From positions 6,213,501 through 6,277,500 of the forward strand of contig NZ_CP108067.1 in NCBI RefSeq assembly GCF_036178145.1: DNA of 64,000 nucleotides, written 5' to 3'. The translations under genes were made by a program, and so were the position numbers. This DNA comes from Streptomyces sp. NBC_00273 (GTDB lineage: Bacteria > Actinomycetota > Actinomycetes > Streptomycetales > Streptomycetaceae). The notes under the pieces were generated by a model. It saw nothing but the letters and a program-made list of their open reading frames with translations, did no database searches and was not told where the DNA came from. Below are positions 24,199-34,651 of the stretch, one piece after another. Position 1 is the stretch's first letter. Every line of letters begins with the position of its first letter.

Positions 24199-25131
24199 CT
24201 ACTCCTTGTGGGAGAGGGCGCGGACGGTACGGGAGGGGCTGGGACGTCCCAGCCGTTCGGCCATCCACACGCTCGTGGCGGTGAGGGCGGACAGGTCGAC
24301 CCCGGTTTCGATGCCGAGGCCGTCGAGCATCCACACCAGGTCCTCGGTCGCGAGGTTGCCGGTGGCGCTCTTCGCGTACGGGCAGCCGCCGAGGCCGCCC
24401 GCGGAGGCGTCGACGGTGCTCACGCCGTGCTGGAGCGCGGCGAGGGTGTTGGACAGGGCCTGGCCGTAGGTGTCGTGGAAGTGCACGCCGATGCGGTCGG
24501 TGGTGACGCCGGCCTCGTTCAACGCGGAGAGCAGGGCCTGGACGTGGCCCGGCGTCGCCACGCCGATCGTGTCGCCGAGGCTCAGCTCGTCACAGCCGAG
24601 GTCCAGCAGGGCCTTGGCGACGGAGACGACCTGGTGGACCGGGACGGCGCCCTCCCAGGGGTCGCCGAAGCACATCGAGAGGTAGCCGCGCACGTGCGCG
24701 CCACCCTCCTTGGCCCGGGCCACGACGGGCTCGAACATGGCGAGGGACTCGGCGACGGTGCGGTTGAGGTTGCGGGAGGCGAAGGTCTCGGTGGCCGAGC
24801 CGAAGACCGCGATGCGGGTGGCCCCGAGGGCGAGCGCGCGGTCGAGGCCGCGCTCGTTGGGGACGAGGACGGGCAGGTGCGCGTCGATGTCGGCGAGCTG
24901 CGGGAACAGCTCCTCCGCGTCGGCCAGTTGGGGCACCCACTTGGGGTGCACGAAGCTGGTCGCCTCGATGGTCGTCAGTCCGGCGGCGGCGAGGCGGCGG
25001 ATGAACTCCGCCTTGACCTTCGTGGGTACGGCCGACTTCTCGTTCTGCAGGCCGTCGCGGGCGCCGACCTCGTGGATGCGGACCCGGGCCGGCAGGCCGG
25101 GGGCCGGGACGTTCATGGGCAGCCCGATCAC
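24199..25131 (-). CDS. Hydroxymethylglutaryl-CoA lyase
   Basis: Splits HMG-CoA to acetyl-CoA and acetoacetate, the last step of leucine catabolism. 310 residues. HMGL-like TIM-barrel motifs: [11 protein letters not shown] with catalytic Arg-Asp, the [10 protein letters not shown] metal-binding His pair, and [20 protein letters not shown] with the active-site Cys. Start GTG 25131 overlaps the upstream stop (GTGA) with GGAGGGAG 6 bases before; ATG 25116 is a weaker alternative. It sits between the carboxylase alpha gene and acdH, completing the 3-methylcrotonyl-CoA to HMG-CoA end of the pathway. Confidence 0.95.
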   Translation of the reverse strand: MIGLPMNVPAPGLPARVRIHEVGARDGLQNEKSAVPTKVKAEFIRRLAAAGLTTIEATSFVHPKWVPQLADAEELFPQLADIDAHLPVLVPNERGLDRALALGATRIAVFGSATETFASRNLNRTVAESLAMFEPVVARAKEGGAHVRGYLSMCFGDPWEGAVPVHQVVSVAKALLDLGCDELSLGDTIGVATPGHVQALLSALNEAGVTTDRIGVHFHDTYGQALSNTLAALQHGVSTVDASAGGLGGCPYAKSATGNLATEDLVWMLDGLGIETGVDLSALTATSVWMAERLGRPSPSRTVRALSHKE

Positions 25132-27284
25132 GCGGCTCCCTCCTTGTCCTCGTTCGCGTCCTCGTCCGGGGTGACGACGGCCAGGATCTGGTCCATGGCG
25201 ACCGTGGTGCCGGGGGTCACGTCCAGCTCGGTGACGGTGCCGGCGTGCGGGGCGGAGATGACGTGCTCCATCTTCATCGCCTCGACGACGAGGAGGCTCT
25301 GCCCGGCCGCGACCGTGTCACCGACGGCCACCTTCACCATGGTGACGGTGCCGGGCATGGGGGCGGCGAGGGTGTCGGCGCCGCCGCGTCCGGCTCCGCT
25401 GAGGTTGGCCACGACGGGGTCGTACGTCTGGACGTGCCAGCTGTCGCCGTCGCGCCCGAGCCAGGTCCCCTCCGGGGAGGCGGCGTGGCTGAACCGGTGC
25501 GTGACGCCGTCGAGTTCGATGGTGACGGTGTCGGGGGTGCGGGTGACGATCCGGCCGCGGGCCGGTGCGCCGGGGCTCTGCCCCGGACCCCGCGCCTCGA
25601 GCTCCCCCGGACTCCGTCCGGGGGTACCCCCTGGCGAGGCTGAGATTGGCGCGGCCGGGTCGGATACGAGCAGCTCGCAGTTCGTTCCGCGGAGGCGGGT
25701 GCGGACCTCGACCGGGTCCTGGCCGGGAAGGCGGAAGTGGTGCACCGTCCAGGCGGGTGTGCCGCCGAGGCGCCAGCCGTCGGCTGCGTCGAAGGGGTCG
25801 ATCCACTTACCCAGCCCGTCCGGCGTTTGAGGACCGGGGTCCGGGGCGGAGCCCCGGTTTCGGGAAGGGGCGGGTCGGGGGACGTCCAGCAGCGCAGCCG
25901 CCGCGTACACCTCCGGCGGCACCCCCTCCGGCAGCAGCCCGGAAAGGTCGCGCTCGACCAGGCCGGTGTCCAGGTCGCCCGACACCACGTCCGGGTGCGC
26001 CAGCAGGCGACGCAGGAAACCGGTGTTGGTCTGCACGCCCAGGATCACCGTGTCGGCCAGGGCCCCGCGCAGCATGCGCAGGGCAGTGGCGCGGTCCGGG
26101 CCGTGGACGATGACCTTCGACAGCATCGGGTCGTACGTCGAGCCCACCGGCACGCCCGCCGTCAGCCCGGAGTCGGTGCGCACCGCACCGCCCGAGGGCT
26201 CGGACAGGGCCAGCACCGTGCCGCCGGACGGCAGGAACCCGCGCGCCGGGTCCTCCGCGCAGACGCGGGCCTCGATGGCGTGCCCGGTCAGCGTCACCTC
26301 GGACTGCGTGAAGTCGAGGGGGGTGCCCGCCGCGACCCGCAGCTGCTGTTCCACCAGGTCCAGCCCGGTGATCAGCTCCGTCACCGGGTGCTCGACCTGG
26401 AGGCGGGTGTTCATCTCCATGAAGTAGTAGGAGGAGGGGTCGCCGCCCGGCACGATGAACTCCACCGTGCCCGCGCCGACGTACCCGCAGGAGCGGGCCG
26501 CGTCGACGGCCGCGGCGCCCATCGCCGCCCGGGTCTTCTCGTCGAGCAGGACCGACGGGGCCTCCTCGATCACCTTCTGGTGCCGGCGCTGGAGCGAGCA
26601 CTCGCGCTCGCCCAGGTGCACCACGTTCCCGTGGGCGTCCGCCAGCACCTGGATCTCGATGTGCCGCGGCCGGTCCACCCACCGCTCGACCAGCAGCGTG
26701 TCGTCGCCGAAGGAGGACCGCGCCTCGCGGCGGGCCGCCGCGATCTCCTCGGCCAGCACCGCCTCGTCGCGCACCAGCCGCATGCCCTTGCCGCCGCCGC
26801 CCGCCGAGGGCTTCAGCAGCACCGGCATGCCGATCTCCGCGGCCGCCGCGGCCAGTTCGGCGTCGGTCAGGCCGCTGCCCGAGGAACCCGGGACCACGGG
26901 CACGCCCGCCGCCTTCACGGTCTCCTTGGCCCGGATCTTGTCGCCCATCAGGTTGATGGCGCTCGCCGGGGGCCCGATGAAGGCGAGCCCCGCGTCGGCG
27001 CAGGCCTGCGCGAAGGCCGCGTTCTCGGCGAGGAAGCCGTAGCCGGGGTGGACGGCCTCGGCGCCGGTGCGCCGGGCGGCATCCAGCAGCCGCTCCACCG
27101 ACAGGTAGCTCTCGGCGGCCGCGGCCGGGCCGATCCGGACGGCCGTGTCGGCCTCCCGTACGTGGCGGGCGTCCGCGTCGGCGTCGCTGAAGACGGCCAC
27201 GGAGCGGATGCCGAGCTGCCGCAGGGTGCGGATGACCCGGACCGCGATCTCGCCCCGGTTCGCCACCAGAACAGTGCTGAACAT
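25128..27284 (-). CDS. Acyl-CoA carboxylase alpha chain (biotin carboxylase + BCCP)
   Basis: Biotin-dependent carboxylase alpha subunit, 718 residues. Residues 1-~450 are the biotin carboxylase ([43 protein letters not shown]), a middle beta domain follows, and the C-terminus is a BCCP domain with the biotinyl lysine in VVEAMKMEH (Lys671). With the adjacent beta chain it most likely carboxylates 3-methylcrotonyl-CoA or another branched acyl-CoA. ATG 27284 follows GAGGA. Very odd: two GC-rich palindromic segments of intergenic-repeat type lie in frame inside the linker and middle domain (residues about 469-492 and 545-572), adding roughly 50 Gly/Pro/Ser-rich residues. Confidence 0.95.
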   Translation of the reverse strand: MFSTVLVANRGEIAVRVIRTLRQLGIRSVAVFSDADADARHVREADTAVRIGPAAAAESYLSVERLLDAARRTGAEAVHPGYGFLAENAAFAQACADAGLAFIGPPASAINLMGDKIRAKETVKAAGVPVVPGSSGSGLTDAELAAAAAEIGMPVLLKPSAGGGGKGMRLVRDEAVLAEEIAAARREARSSFGDDTLLVERWVDRPRHIEIQVLADAHGNVVHLGERECSLQRRHQKVIEEAPSVLLDEKTRAAMGAAAVDAARSCGYVGAGTVEFIVPGGDPSSYYFMEMNTRLQVEHPVTELITGLDLVEQQLRVAAGTPLDFTQSEVTLTGHAIEARVCAEDPARGFLPSGGTVLALSEPSGGAVRTDSGLTAGVPVGSTYDPMLSKVIVHGPDRATALRMLRGALADTVILGVQTNTGFLRRLLAHPDVVSGDLDTGLVERDLSGLLPEGVPPEVYAAAALLDVPRPAPSRNRGSAPDPGPQTPDGLGKWIDPFDAADGWRLGGTPAWTVHHFRLPGQDPVEVRTRLRGTNCELLVSDPAAPISASPGGTPGRSPGELEARGPGQSPGAPARGRIVTRTPDTVTIELDGVTHRFSHAASPEGTWLGRDGDSWHVQTYDPVVANLSGAGRGGADTLAAPMPGTVTMVKVAVGDTVAAGQSLLVVEAMKMEHVISAPHAGTVTELDVTPGTTVAMDQILAVVTPDEDANEDKEGAA
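25571..25650. repeat. GC-rich palindromic repeat inside the carboxylase alpha gene (copy 2)
   Basis: Composite of CCGGGGCTCTGCCCCGG (25570-25586) and a perfect 9-bp stem at 25604-25612/25616-25624 followed by GGTACCCCCTGGCGAGGCTG. I recognise this as a common Streptomyces intergenic repeat. Here it is translated without a stop or shift as a Gly/Pro/Ser-rich insert. Borders are approximate. Confidence 0.75.
25811..25880. repeat. GC-rich palindromic repeat inside the carboxylase alpha gene (copy 1)
   Basis: CCCGTCCGGCGTTTGAGGAC followed by an imperfect hairpin ACCGGGG...CCCCGGT and GGGAAGGGGCGGGTCGGGG. This is the widespread Streptomyces intergenic palindrome as I remember it. It is read in frame on the minus strand as a [20 protein letters not shown] segment between the biotin carboxylase and the middle domain. 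Confidence 0.8.
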
Positions 27285-27300
27285 CAGTGAGGTCCTCACG

Positions 27301-28917
27301 TCACATACGGAAGATGCCGAAGCCCGAGTCGCCCAGCGGGGCGTTCGCGCACGCGGTCAGGGCCAGTCCCAGCACCTGCCGGGTTTCCATCGGGTCGATG
27401 ACCCCGTCGTCCCACAGCCGCGCCGTGGCGTAGTAGGCGTTGCCCTGTTCCTCGTACTGCGCGCGGACCGGGGCCTTGAAGGCCTCCTCGTCCTCGGCGG
27501 GCCACTCCTGGCCCGCGCCCTCGATCTGGTCGCGCTTGACCGTCGCGAGCACCGAGGCCGCCTGCTCCCCGCCCATCACGGAGATCTTGGCGTTGGGCCA
27601 CATCCACAGGAAGCGGGGCGAGTACGCCCGACCGCACATCGAGTAGTTGCCGGCGCCGTACGAGCCGCCGACCACGACCGTCAGCTTCGGCACCCGGGTG
27701 CAGGCCACGGCCGTCACCATCTTGGCGCCGTGCTTGGCGATGCCGCCGGCCTCGTAGTCCTTGCCGACCATGAAGCCGGAGATGTTCTGGAGGAAGAGGA
27801 GCGGGATGCCGCGCTGGTCGCACAGCTCGATGAAGTGCGCGCCCTTCTGCGCGGACTCGGCGAACAGGATGCCGTTGTTGGCGATGATCCCGACCGGGTG
27901 TCCGTGGATCCGGGCGAAGCCGGTGACCAGCGTCTGGCCGAACTCGGACTTGAACTCCTGGAAGCGGGAGCCGTCCACGATGCGCGCGATGATCTCGCGG
28001 GCGTCGTACGGGGTGCGCGAGTCGACGGGGACCGCACCGTACAGCCCGTACGGGTCCACCTTGGGCTCTTCCGGCGCCTCGACCGACCAGGGCAGGGCCC
28101 CGCGCTCGGGCAGGGTCGCCACGATGTTCCGTACGATCCGCAGCGCGTGCGCGTCGTCCTCCGCGAGGTGGTCGGTCACGCCGGAGGTCCGGGAGTGGAC
28201 CTCGCCGCCGCCGAGCTCCTCGGCCGTGACCACCTCACCGGTGGCGGCCTTCACCAGCGGCGGGCCGCCCAGGAAGATCGTGCCCTGGTTGCGGACGATG
28301 ACGGCCTCGTCGCTCATGGCCGGTACGTACGCGCCGCCCGCGGTGCAGGAGCCGAGGACGGCGGCGATCTGCGGGATGCCGGCGCCCGACATGCGGGCCT
28401 GGTTGTAGAAGATGCGGCCGAAGTGCTCCCGGTCGGGGAAGACCTCGTCCTGCATCGGCAGGAAGGCACCGCCGGAGTCGACCAGGTAGAGGCAGGGGAG
28501 ACGGTTCTCCAGGGCCACCTCCTGGGCGCGCAGGTGCTTCTTGACGGTCATCGGGTAGTACGTGCCGCCCTTGACGGTGGCGTCGTTCGCGACGATCACG
28601 CACTCGCGGCCACTGACCCGGCCGATGCCCGCGATGACCCCGGCGGCGGGGGCGGCGCCCCCGTACATGCCCTCGGCAGCCAGCGGGGCCAGCTCCAGGA
28701 AGGGCGATCCCGGGTCGAGGAGGGCGTCCACGCGGTCGCGCGGGAGGAGTTTCCCGCGGGCGGTGTGGCGGGCGCGGGCCTTCTCGCCGCCGCCGAGCCG
28801 GGCCGCGTCGAGCCGGGCGCGCAGGCCCTCGGTCAGCTCGCGGTGGGCGGCCTCGTTGGTCCGCCAGGCCTCGGACGCCGGGTCCGCGGCGCTCGTCAGC
28901 ACTGGTGCCTGCTGCAT
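27301..28917 (-). CDS. Acyl-CoA carboxylase beta chain (carboxyltransferase)
   Basis: Carboxyltransferase subunit, 538 residues, AccD/PccB family. Both crotonase-like halves are seen: [17 protein letters not shown] and [15 protein letters not shown] in the N-terminal half; [35 protein letters not shown] and [16 protein letters not shown] in the C-terminal half. The [18 protein letters not shown] wording matches methylcrotonyl-/geranyl-CoA carboxylases better than acetyl- or propionyl-CoA enzymes. ATG 28917 follows AAGGGAG. First gene of the operon with the alpha chain (17 bp apart), lyase and acdH, under the twin TetR sites at 28960-29006. Confidence 0.94.
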   Translation of the reverse strand: MQQAPVLTSAADPASEAWRTNEAAHRELTEGLRARLDAARLGGGEKARARHTARGKLLPRDRVDALLDPGSPFLELAPLAAEGMYGGAAPAAGVIAGIGRVSGRECVIVANDATVKGGTYYPMTVKKHLRAQEVALENRLPCLYLVDSGGAFLPMQDEVFPDREHFGRIFYNQARMSGAGIPQIAAVLGSCTAGGAYVPAMSDEAVIVRNQGTIFLGGPPLVKAATGEVVTAEELGGGEVHSRTSGVTDHLAEDDAHALRIVRNIVATLPERGALPWSVEAPEEPKVDPYGLYGAVPVDSRTPYDAREIIARIVDGSRFQEFKSEFGQTLVTGFARIHGHPVGIIANNGILFAESAQKGAHFIELCDQRGIPLLFLQNISGFMVGKDYEAGGIAKHGAKMVTAVACTRVPKLTVVVGGSYGAGNYSMCGRAYSPRFLWMWPNAKISVMGGEQAASVLATVKRDQIEGAGQEWPAEDEEAFKAPVRAQYEEQGNAYYATARLWDDGVIDPMETRQVLGLALTACANAPLGDSGFGIFRM

Positions 28918-28959
28918 CGGTCGAGCTCCCTTGCTCGTTCCACTTGCTCGGTGCACGCT

Positions 28960-28975
28960 GTTAGTGAGCGTTAAC
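28960..28975. promoter_or_regulatory. TetR-type operator, copy 1
   Basis: GTTAGTGAGCGTTAAC, a palindrome of type GTTA-N8-TAAC, in the 112-bp gap between the divergent carboxylase operon and the TetR gene. A second copy lies at 28991-29006 with a centre distance of 31 bp (about three helix turns). Confidence 0.8.
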
Positions 28976-28990
28976 GTGTATGGGGCTTAG

Positions 28991-29006
28991 GTTAACGACC
29001 GCTAAC
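28991..29006. promoter_or_regulatory. TetR-type operator, copy 2
   Basis: GTTAACGACCGCTAAC, the same GTTA-N8-TAAC pattern as copy 1. It covers the expected -35 of the TetR gene, implying autoregulation. Confidence 0.8.
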
Positions 29007-29015
29007 GGCCCTGTC

Positions 29016-29021
29016 TAGAAT
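29016..29021 (+). promoter_or_regulatory. -10 element of the TetR gene (leaderless)
   Basis: TAGAAT ends 8 bp before the ATG, so the transcript should start at or within two bases of the start codon. No Shine-Dalgarno is present. Confidence 0.6.
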
Positions 29022-29029
29022 GGTTTCCC

Positions 29030-29608
29030 ATGAGCACCAGAGCGGCCGCACCCACCCGTCGCGAGCAGATCCTCAGTGAGGCCGCTCGTCTCTTCGCCGC
29101 GCGTGGATTCCACGGCGTGGGCGTCGACGAGATAGGGGCCGCCGTGGGCATCAGCGGACCCGGCCTGTACCGGCACTTCGCGGGCAAGGACGCCATGCTC
29201 GCCGAGCTGCTCGTCGGCATCAGCGAGCGGCTGCTGACCGGCGGCCGGCACCGCGTGGCGGAGGCGGCGGGCGACCCGGCCCGGGTGCTGTCCTCCCTCA
29301 TCGACGGCCACATCGACTTCGCGCTCGACGACCGGGCGCTGATCACCCTGCACGACCGGGAGCTCGACCGGCTGCGGGAGGCCGACCGCAAGCTCGTACG
29401 GCAGCTCCAGCGCCAGTACGTGGAGCTGTGGGTGGAGGTCGTACGGGAACTGCACCCGGAGGTCGGCGAGGCGGAGGTACGGGTCGCCGTGCACGCGGTC
29501 TTCGGCCTGCTCAACTCCACCCCGCACCTGGCGGCCCTGGGGCGCGAGGCGGTGGAATCGCTCCTGCGGCGCCTCGCACACGGCGCGTTCGGGGCGCTGT
29601 CGGCGTGA
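29030..29608 (+). CDS. TetR-family regulator of the acyl-CoA carboxylase operon
   Basis: 192 residues. N-terminal TetR helix-turn-helix REQILSEAARLFAARGFHGV..IGAAVGISGPGLYRHFAGKD, followed by an all-helical ligand domain. Divergent from the carboxylase-lyase-dehydrogenase operon with two identical-type palindromes between them, so it is the obvious local repressor; ligand is probably an acyl-CoA or acid of leucine breakdown. Starts at ATG 29030 with a -10 just upstream and no Shine-Dalgarno, i.e. likely leaderless. Confidence 0.93.
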   Translation: MSTRAAAPTRREQILSEAARLFAARGFHGVGVDEIGAAVGISGPGLYRHFAGKDAMLAELLVGISERLLTGGRHRVAEAAGDPARVLSSLIDGHIDFALDDRALITLHDRELDRLREADRKLVRQLQRQYVELWVEVVRELHPEVGEAEVRVAVHAVFGLLNSTPHLAALGREAVESLLRRLAHGAFGALSA

Positions 29609-29673
29609 GCCGGGGCGTCCGCCGACCGGAATGGACGCGCCGCCTCCGCCCCGGCGGCGGCAGAATGGCCCGT

Positions 29674-30477
29674 ATGCCGAAGCCGATAGAGACGTCCGTA
29701 CCTACCCGCGCCGAACTCATCGACCACCTGGTCCGCACGCGGATCGCGGGGCAGGTCGCCACGCCGCGCGACAACAACCTCAGTCACTACCGCAAGCTCG
29801 CCAACGGTGACCGGCACTACTGGCTCGGCCTGGAACTGGGCGACCGCTGGACGGACGAGCAGGACGTGCTCGCGGTGATGGCGGAGCGCTGCGGCGTCGT
29901 GGACGACCCCGAGTTCCGCTTCGGCCAGGACACCATCGACCCCGAACTGACCGTGGCCGGCCTGGACCGCCTGGCGGCGCGGCTGCGCAAGGCGGCGGCC
30001 GACCGGCAGAGCGTGCTCTTCGCCACCGGCCACCCGGGCGGCCTCCTGGACGTCCACCGCGCCACGGCGGCGGCCCTGCGGGCGGCGGGCTGCGAGATCG
30101 TCGTCATCCCGCGGGGGCTGGTGGCGGACGAGGGCTCGGTGTGGCAGTTCGCCGACGTCGCGGTGCTGGAGCGCGGGGCGACGCTGTGGCACACCCACTC
30201 GCCGGCGCCGATGGCCGCGATCCTGGACGGCCTGACCGCCGAGAACCGCCCGCTGCCGGACCTGGTCGTCGCCGACCACGGCTGGGCGGGCTGCGCGGCG
30301 CAGCGCGGCTTGGACGCGGTGGGCTACGCGGACTGCAACGACCCGGCCCTGTTCATCGGAGAGGCGGAAGGCACCCTCCAGGTGACGGTCCCCCTGGACG
30401 ACCACGTCCGCGACCCGCGCTACTACGACCCGATGGTGGCGTACCTGCTGGACGCGGCGGGCCTGCGGGACGCGTAG
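29674..30477 (+). CDS. Conserved actinobacterial protein, often labelled phosphatase
   Basis: 267 residues, soluble. Opens with RAELIDHLVRTRIAGQVATP and contains VLFATGHPGGLLDVHRATAA, CEIVVIPRGLVADEGSVW and VVADHGWAGCAAQRG blocks. I remember homologues in many Streptomyces with the vague label phosphatase, but no catalytic motif of HAD, PHP or histidine phosphatases is convincing; the paired His-Gly and Asp-His motifs could bind a metal. ATG 29674 has CAGAAT 7 bp upstream and no ribosome site, so a leaderless start is likely. Ends before a 15-bp hairpin. Confidence 0.75.
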   Translation: MPKPIETSVPTRAELIDHLVRTRIAGQVATPRDNNLSHYRKLANGDRHYWLGLELGDRWTDEQDVLAVMAERCGVVDDPEFRFGQDTIDPELTVAGLDRLAARLRKAAADRQSVLFATGHPGGLLDVHRATAAALRAAGCEIVVIPRGLVADEGSVWQFADVAVLERGATLWHTHSPAPMAAILDGLTAENRPLPDLVVADHGWAGCAAQRGLDAVGYADCNDPALFIGEAEGTLQVTVPLDDHVRDPRYYDPMVAYLLDAAGLRDA

Positions 30478-30492
30478 CGCGACGGACGTGGA

Positions 30493-30531
30493 CGGACGTG
30501 GAGGAGCCCGGCCGGTGCTCCTCCACGTCCG
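30493..30531. terminator. Bidirectional terminator
   Basis: Perfect 15-bp stem (30493-30507 with 30517-30531), 9-nt loop, between the phosphatase-like gene and the convergent small membrane-anchored protein. Its 5' part overlaps a direct repeat GACGGACGTG. Confidence 0.85.
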
Positions 30532-30559
30532 CGGTCGTGCCCCGCAGGCCCCGTGCCGA

Positions 30560-31012
30560 TCAGCCCTGCGGCCCGGCCGAGCGCACGTACTGCCCGTGGA
30601 CGTGGGGGAGGAAGCCCCTCTGCGAGCCGTCCTCGTGAGGGACGACCACGAGGTAGACCTTGCACGCCTCGCCGGTGGCGGGCCCCTGGTAGTCGAACCT
30701 GATCCCCGGCGTTTCGTCGGGGTAGGTGGCGAAGACCCACCGTGCCGCCCCGGTGTACGTACGGCCGTCCGCCCAGACGGACTTCCCGCAGTCCGGCCCG
30801 GGCTGCGTGACCCGTTCAAGGTCCGCCGAGCCGTCCGCCCGAACCGTCAGGCGACCGCCGTCCGCGCCCTGCCAGACCCCCTCCACGTCGGTGACCGCGA
30901 GCTCGACCTCGTGGTCACCGCCGAGGTCCGCCCGGAGGGCGGCCAGCACCGCAACGAAGAGCGCTGCCGCGCCCACGAACCACCAGACGGCCAGTAACAG
31001 GCGTCTCCTCAC
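30560..31012 (-). CDS. Membrane-anchored extracytoplasmic protein, unknown
   Basis: 150 residues: one N-terminal membrane helix (LLLAVWWFVGAAALFVAVLA) and a beta-rich outer domain (VWQGADGGRLTVRADGSADL) with two Cys (PDCG, EACK) suited to a disulfide. The architecture resembles small Streptomyces lipocalin-like surface proteins. GTG 31012 follows AAGGGA by 8 bases. It is 35 bp downstream of the lipoprotein gene and probably co-transcribed with it. No assigned function. Confidence 0.72.
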   Translation of the reverse strand: MRRRLLLAVWWFVGAAALFVAVLAALRADLGGDHEVELAVTDVEGVWQGADGGRLTVRADGSADLERVTQPGPDCGKSVWADGRTYTGAARWVFATYPDETPGIRFDYQGPATGEACKVYLVVVPHEDGSQRGFLPHVHGQYVRSAGPQG

Positions 31013-31047
31013 TGAGCAATCCCTTCTCTTGTCTGCTCCACGGGGAC

Positions 31048-31536
31048 TCAGGTCGCGCAGTACATCCCCAGGTATACGCGCCCGTCCCAATCGGGAGAGT
31101 CTTGGATGAATGCCTTGTAGTCCACGAGACAGTGCCCGTTGTGCTCTCGCGACTTCCCGTTCTCCTTGTAGTCCAGCCCCTTGGTGAGCTTCCACCCTTC
31201 ACGTTCTGGGCTTGCCAACCGGTCTACAGCGCTTGATTCGACGGGCATGAACCCTTCGGGGTGTATTTCGAGGCGTTCCAGGTACTCCTGAGAGTCTCCC
31301 GGGCTGCTCCGAAAGGTCAGGCGGGCCCAGTCCCCATCTGCGTCGGACCCTTCGCAGAACTGAATGTCGTCGGCCTTTGACAGCTCGGGGAGGGAGTATT
31401 TGTCGCGGATCGACGGTGAGAGGTCGGTGGCGGTGCAGCGCGTGTCCTGATCGAGGTCCAGCACGCATCCGACTGTGAGGAACGGCCCGGTCGAAAGGAT
31501 CGCGACGGCCAAGATCCGGCGGTTTCGGGTGCGCAT
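31048..31536 (-). CDS. Putative lipoprotein with atypically low GC
   Basis: 162 residues with signal RRILAVAILSTGPFLTVGC; the Cys in VGC is the probable lipidation site. The mature part has further Cys in DTRCTA, FCEGS, HCLVD and MYCAT. GC is about 60%, visibly lower than neighbours (~72%), with more A/T-ending codons, suggesting recent acquisition. Paired with the membrane-anchored protein downstream. I recognise no domain. Confidence 0.7.
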   Translation of the reverse strand: MRTRNRRILAVAILSTGPFLTVGCVLDLDQDTRCTATDLSPSIRDKYSLPELSKADDIQFCEGSDADGDWARLTFRSSPGDSQEYLERLEIHPEGFMPVESSAVDRLASPEREGWKLTKGLDYKENGKSREHNGHCLVDYKAFIQDSPDWDGRVYLGMYCAT

Positions 31537-31685
31537 CGGAACTCTTTCGATTCGGTACTGCTCGTGCCGCGTGCAATTCAGTGGAGTGGACAGGGGGAAG
31601 GACCTTCGTACGAGGCTGGCGGCGGCCGACCCGGGCCGAGCGGTGAGGGCCGCCGGTTGTCAGTGGTGGTGGTTACGGTCGCTGC

Positions 31686-32543
31686 ATGTCGAAGTCTCCG
31701 AAGGCGCGCAATCCGCTGTCCGTCCTGGCCGACGATCCTCAAGGGCGTTCCCTGGGGCTCGAGTTGCCGCCCGGTGCGCTCATCGAGAGGCCCGGTCGGC
31801 GGGGGTGGTGGAAGGCCCCCGATCCGTTGCTGTGGGTGTCCGACGAGGCCGTGGGGAGCGGTGCGCTCGCCGCGCACCGGACTCCCGCGCTCGCCGCCGC
31901 CGGGCTGCAGGCGGTGCTGTTCCAGGGGCGGCGCGGGCTGGAACGGTGGTGGCAGGAAAGGGAGTTCTCGCCGGAGCGGATGTCCGACCCCGACGACCAC
32001 CACGTCGAGCCGGTGCTGCGCGAGTTCTGGAGCGCGGTGGTGCCCGACCCCGAGGAGGGGGCGGAGGGGGAGGAGCTCATCGCCCCCTTCGGCCGGGACT
32101 GGCCCGGGCTCGCGGAGGGCGGGACGGCTTCGGACGGTCCGGGCGGTCCGGACGCCGTGGCCTGTGGGCTCGCGGACGGGCTGATCGCGAGCGGCGTCCT
32201 GCCGAGCCCGCGGCTCGCCCTGGTCCCCGCGGCCCGAGGGGCCGACGTACCGACCGCGATGGGTTGGTGCGGTCCGACCAACCACGAGACCGACACCGCC
32301 CTCATCAGCACGGTCCTGCGCTCCTGGGAGGACCGCTTCGGTGCCCGCGTCGTCGCCCTCGGCTTCGACGAGCTCCACGTGTCCGTGGCGGCCCCGCCGC
32401 GTACGATCGCCCACGCGCTCCCCGTCGCGGCGGAGCACTTCGCCTTCTCGCCCGACAACGTCTGGCAGGGCTCCGGCAGCATCCGCGCCTACGCCGACGA
32501 GGCGGTCACCGGCAGCAACCACTGGGGATTCTGGTGGGACTGA
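31686..32543 (+). CDS. DUF4253 domain protein
   Basis: 285 residues, cytoplasmic. The C-terminal ~110 residues match DUF4253 as I know it: WEDRFGARVVALGFDELHVS, VAAEHFAFSPDNVWQGSGSI and the final TGSNHWGFWWD. The N-terminal part is Gly/Pro-rich and variable. Function unknown; DUF4253 proteins have been suggested to act near Imm/SUKH-like immunity proteins, but no toxin is seen here. ATG has TACGGT 6 bp upstream and no ribosome site, so likely leaderless. Convergent with tesB, 7 bp between stops. Confidence 0.85.
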   Translation: MSKSPKARNPLSVLADDPQGRSLGLELPPGALIERPGRRGWWKAPDPLLWVSDEAVGSGALAAHRTPALAAAGLQAVLFQGRRGLERWWQEREFSPERMSDPDDHHVEPVLREFWSAVVPDPEEGAEGEELIAPFGRDWPGLAEGGTASDGPGGPDAVACGLADGLIASGVLPSPRLALVPAARGADVPTAMGWCGPTNHETDTALISTVLRSWEDRFGARVVALGFDELHVSVAAPPRTIAHALPVAAEHFAFSPDNVWQGSGSIRAYADEAVTGSNHWGFWWD

Positions 32544-32550
32544 GCGGACG

Positions 32551-33429
32551 TCACGCACGCGGGACGCGTACGACGCCCTCCTGGATGACCGTCACGGCCA
32601 GCCGGCCGTCCTGCGTCCAGATGCGGGCCTGGCCGAGGCCCCGGCCCGCGGCCGCCGAGGGCGACTCCTGGTCGTACAGCAGCCACTCGTCCGCGCGGAA
32701 GGGCCGGTGGAACCACATCGCGTGGTCCAGCGAGGCGCCGACCACGTCGCCCACCGCCCAGCCGCCCCGCCCGTGCGCGAGCAGCACCGAGTCCAGCAGG
32801 GTCATGTCGGAGACGTAGGTGGCCAGGCAGGTGTGCAGCAGCGGATCGTCGCTGTCCAGCTTGCCGGCCGTACGGAACCACACCTGCGAGCGCGGTTCCA
32901 CCGGCTCGCCGATGCTGCCCCAGGGCGGGGTCGTGGCGTAGCGCAGGTCCACCGCCTCCCGCGTCTCGATCAGCCGCTCGACCGTGCCGGGGTCGCGGAA
33001 GATCTCGCGGTACGCGGGCAGCGACTCGGCCGCGGTGGGCAGGGACTCCGGGTCCGGGGCGGACGGCATGGCGACCTGGTGGTCGAGGCCGTCCTCGTAC
33101 TTCTGGAAGGACGCGGAGAGGTGGAAGATCGGCTGGCCGTGCTGGACGGCGACGACCCGGCGCGTGGTGAAGGAGCGCCCGTCGCGGATCCGGTCCACCG
33201 AGTAGACGATGGGCGCGGAGGTGTCCCCGGTGCGCAGGAAGTAGGAGTGCAGCGAGTGCGCGGTGCGGTCCGCGGGGACGGTCCGGCCGGCCGCGACCAG
33301 GGCCTGGGCCGCGACCTGGCCGCCGAAGACGCGCGGTACCAGCGAAGGCCGGCTGGTACCGCGGAAGATGTTCTCCTCGATCTGCTCGAGGTCGAGCAGA
33401 TCGAGGAGCGTCGTCAGTGCGTCGTTCAT
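32551..33429 (-). CDS. tesB: Acyl-CoA thioesterase II
   Basis: Double hot-dog thioesterase hydrolysing acyl-CoAs, 292 residues, the usual TesB length. Seen: NIFRGTSRPSLVPRVFGGQV at the N-terminus, VDRIRDGRSFTTRRVVAVQ, SLDHAMWFHRPFRADEWLLY and the closing GRLAVTVIQEGVVR. The catalytic Asp/Gln/Thr triad residues fall in SLDHAMWFH and the C-terminal strand. ATG 33429 follows a short gap of 26 bp after the acyl-CoA dehydrogenase stop, so the two form an operon for acyl-CoA turnover. Confidence 0.95.
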   Translation of the reverse strand: MNDALTTLLDLLDLEQIEENIFRGTSRPSLVPRVFGGQVAAQALVAAGRTVPADRTAHSLHSYFLRTGDTSAPIVYSVDRIRDGRSFTTRRVVAVQHGQPIFHLSASFQKYEDGLDHQVAMPSAPDPESLPTAAESLPAYREIFRDPGTVERLIETREAVDLRYATTPPWGSIGEPVEPRSQVWFRTAGKLDSDDPLLHTCLATYVSDMTLLDSVLLAHGRGGWAVGDVVGASLDHAMWFHRPFRADEWLLYDQESPSAAAGRGLGQARIWTQDGRLAVTVIQEGVVRVPRA

Positions 33430-33455
33430 GGGGGAAGGGTAGGTGCCCGAAATCC

Positions 33456-34613
<1,158 letters not shown>

Positions 34614-34651
34614 AGCCGGCTCCCTTCGGTTGCGGCGGTCCGCCGCCATGC

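Noticed and set aside
25737..27290. Long plus-strand frame opposite the carboxylase alpha gene
   Set aside because: Antisense shadow; no domain or ribosome site.
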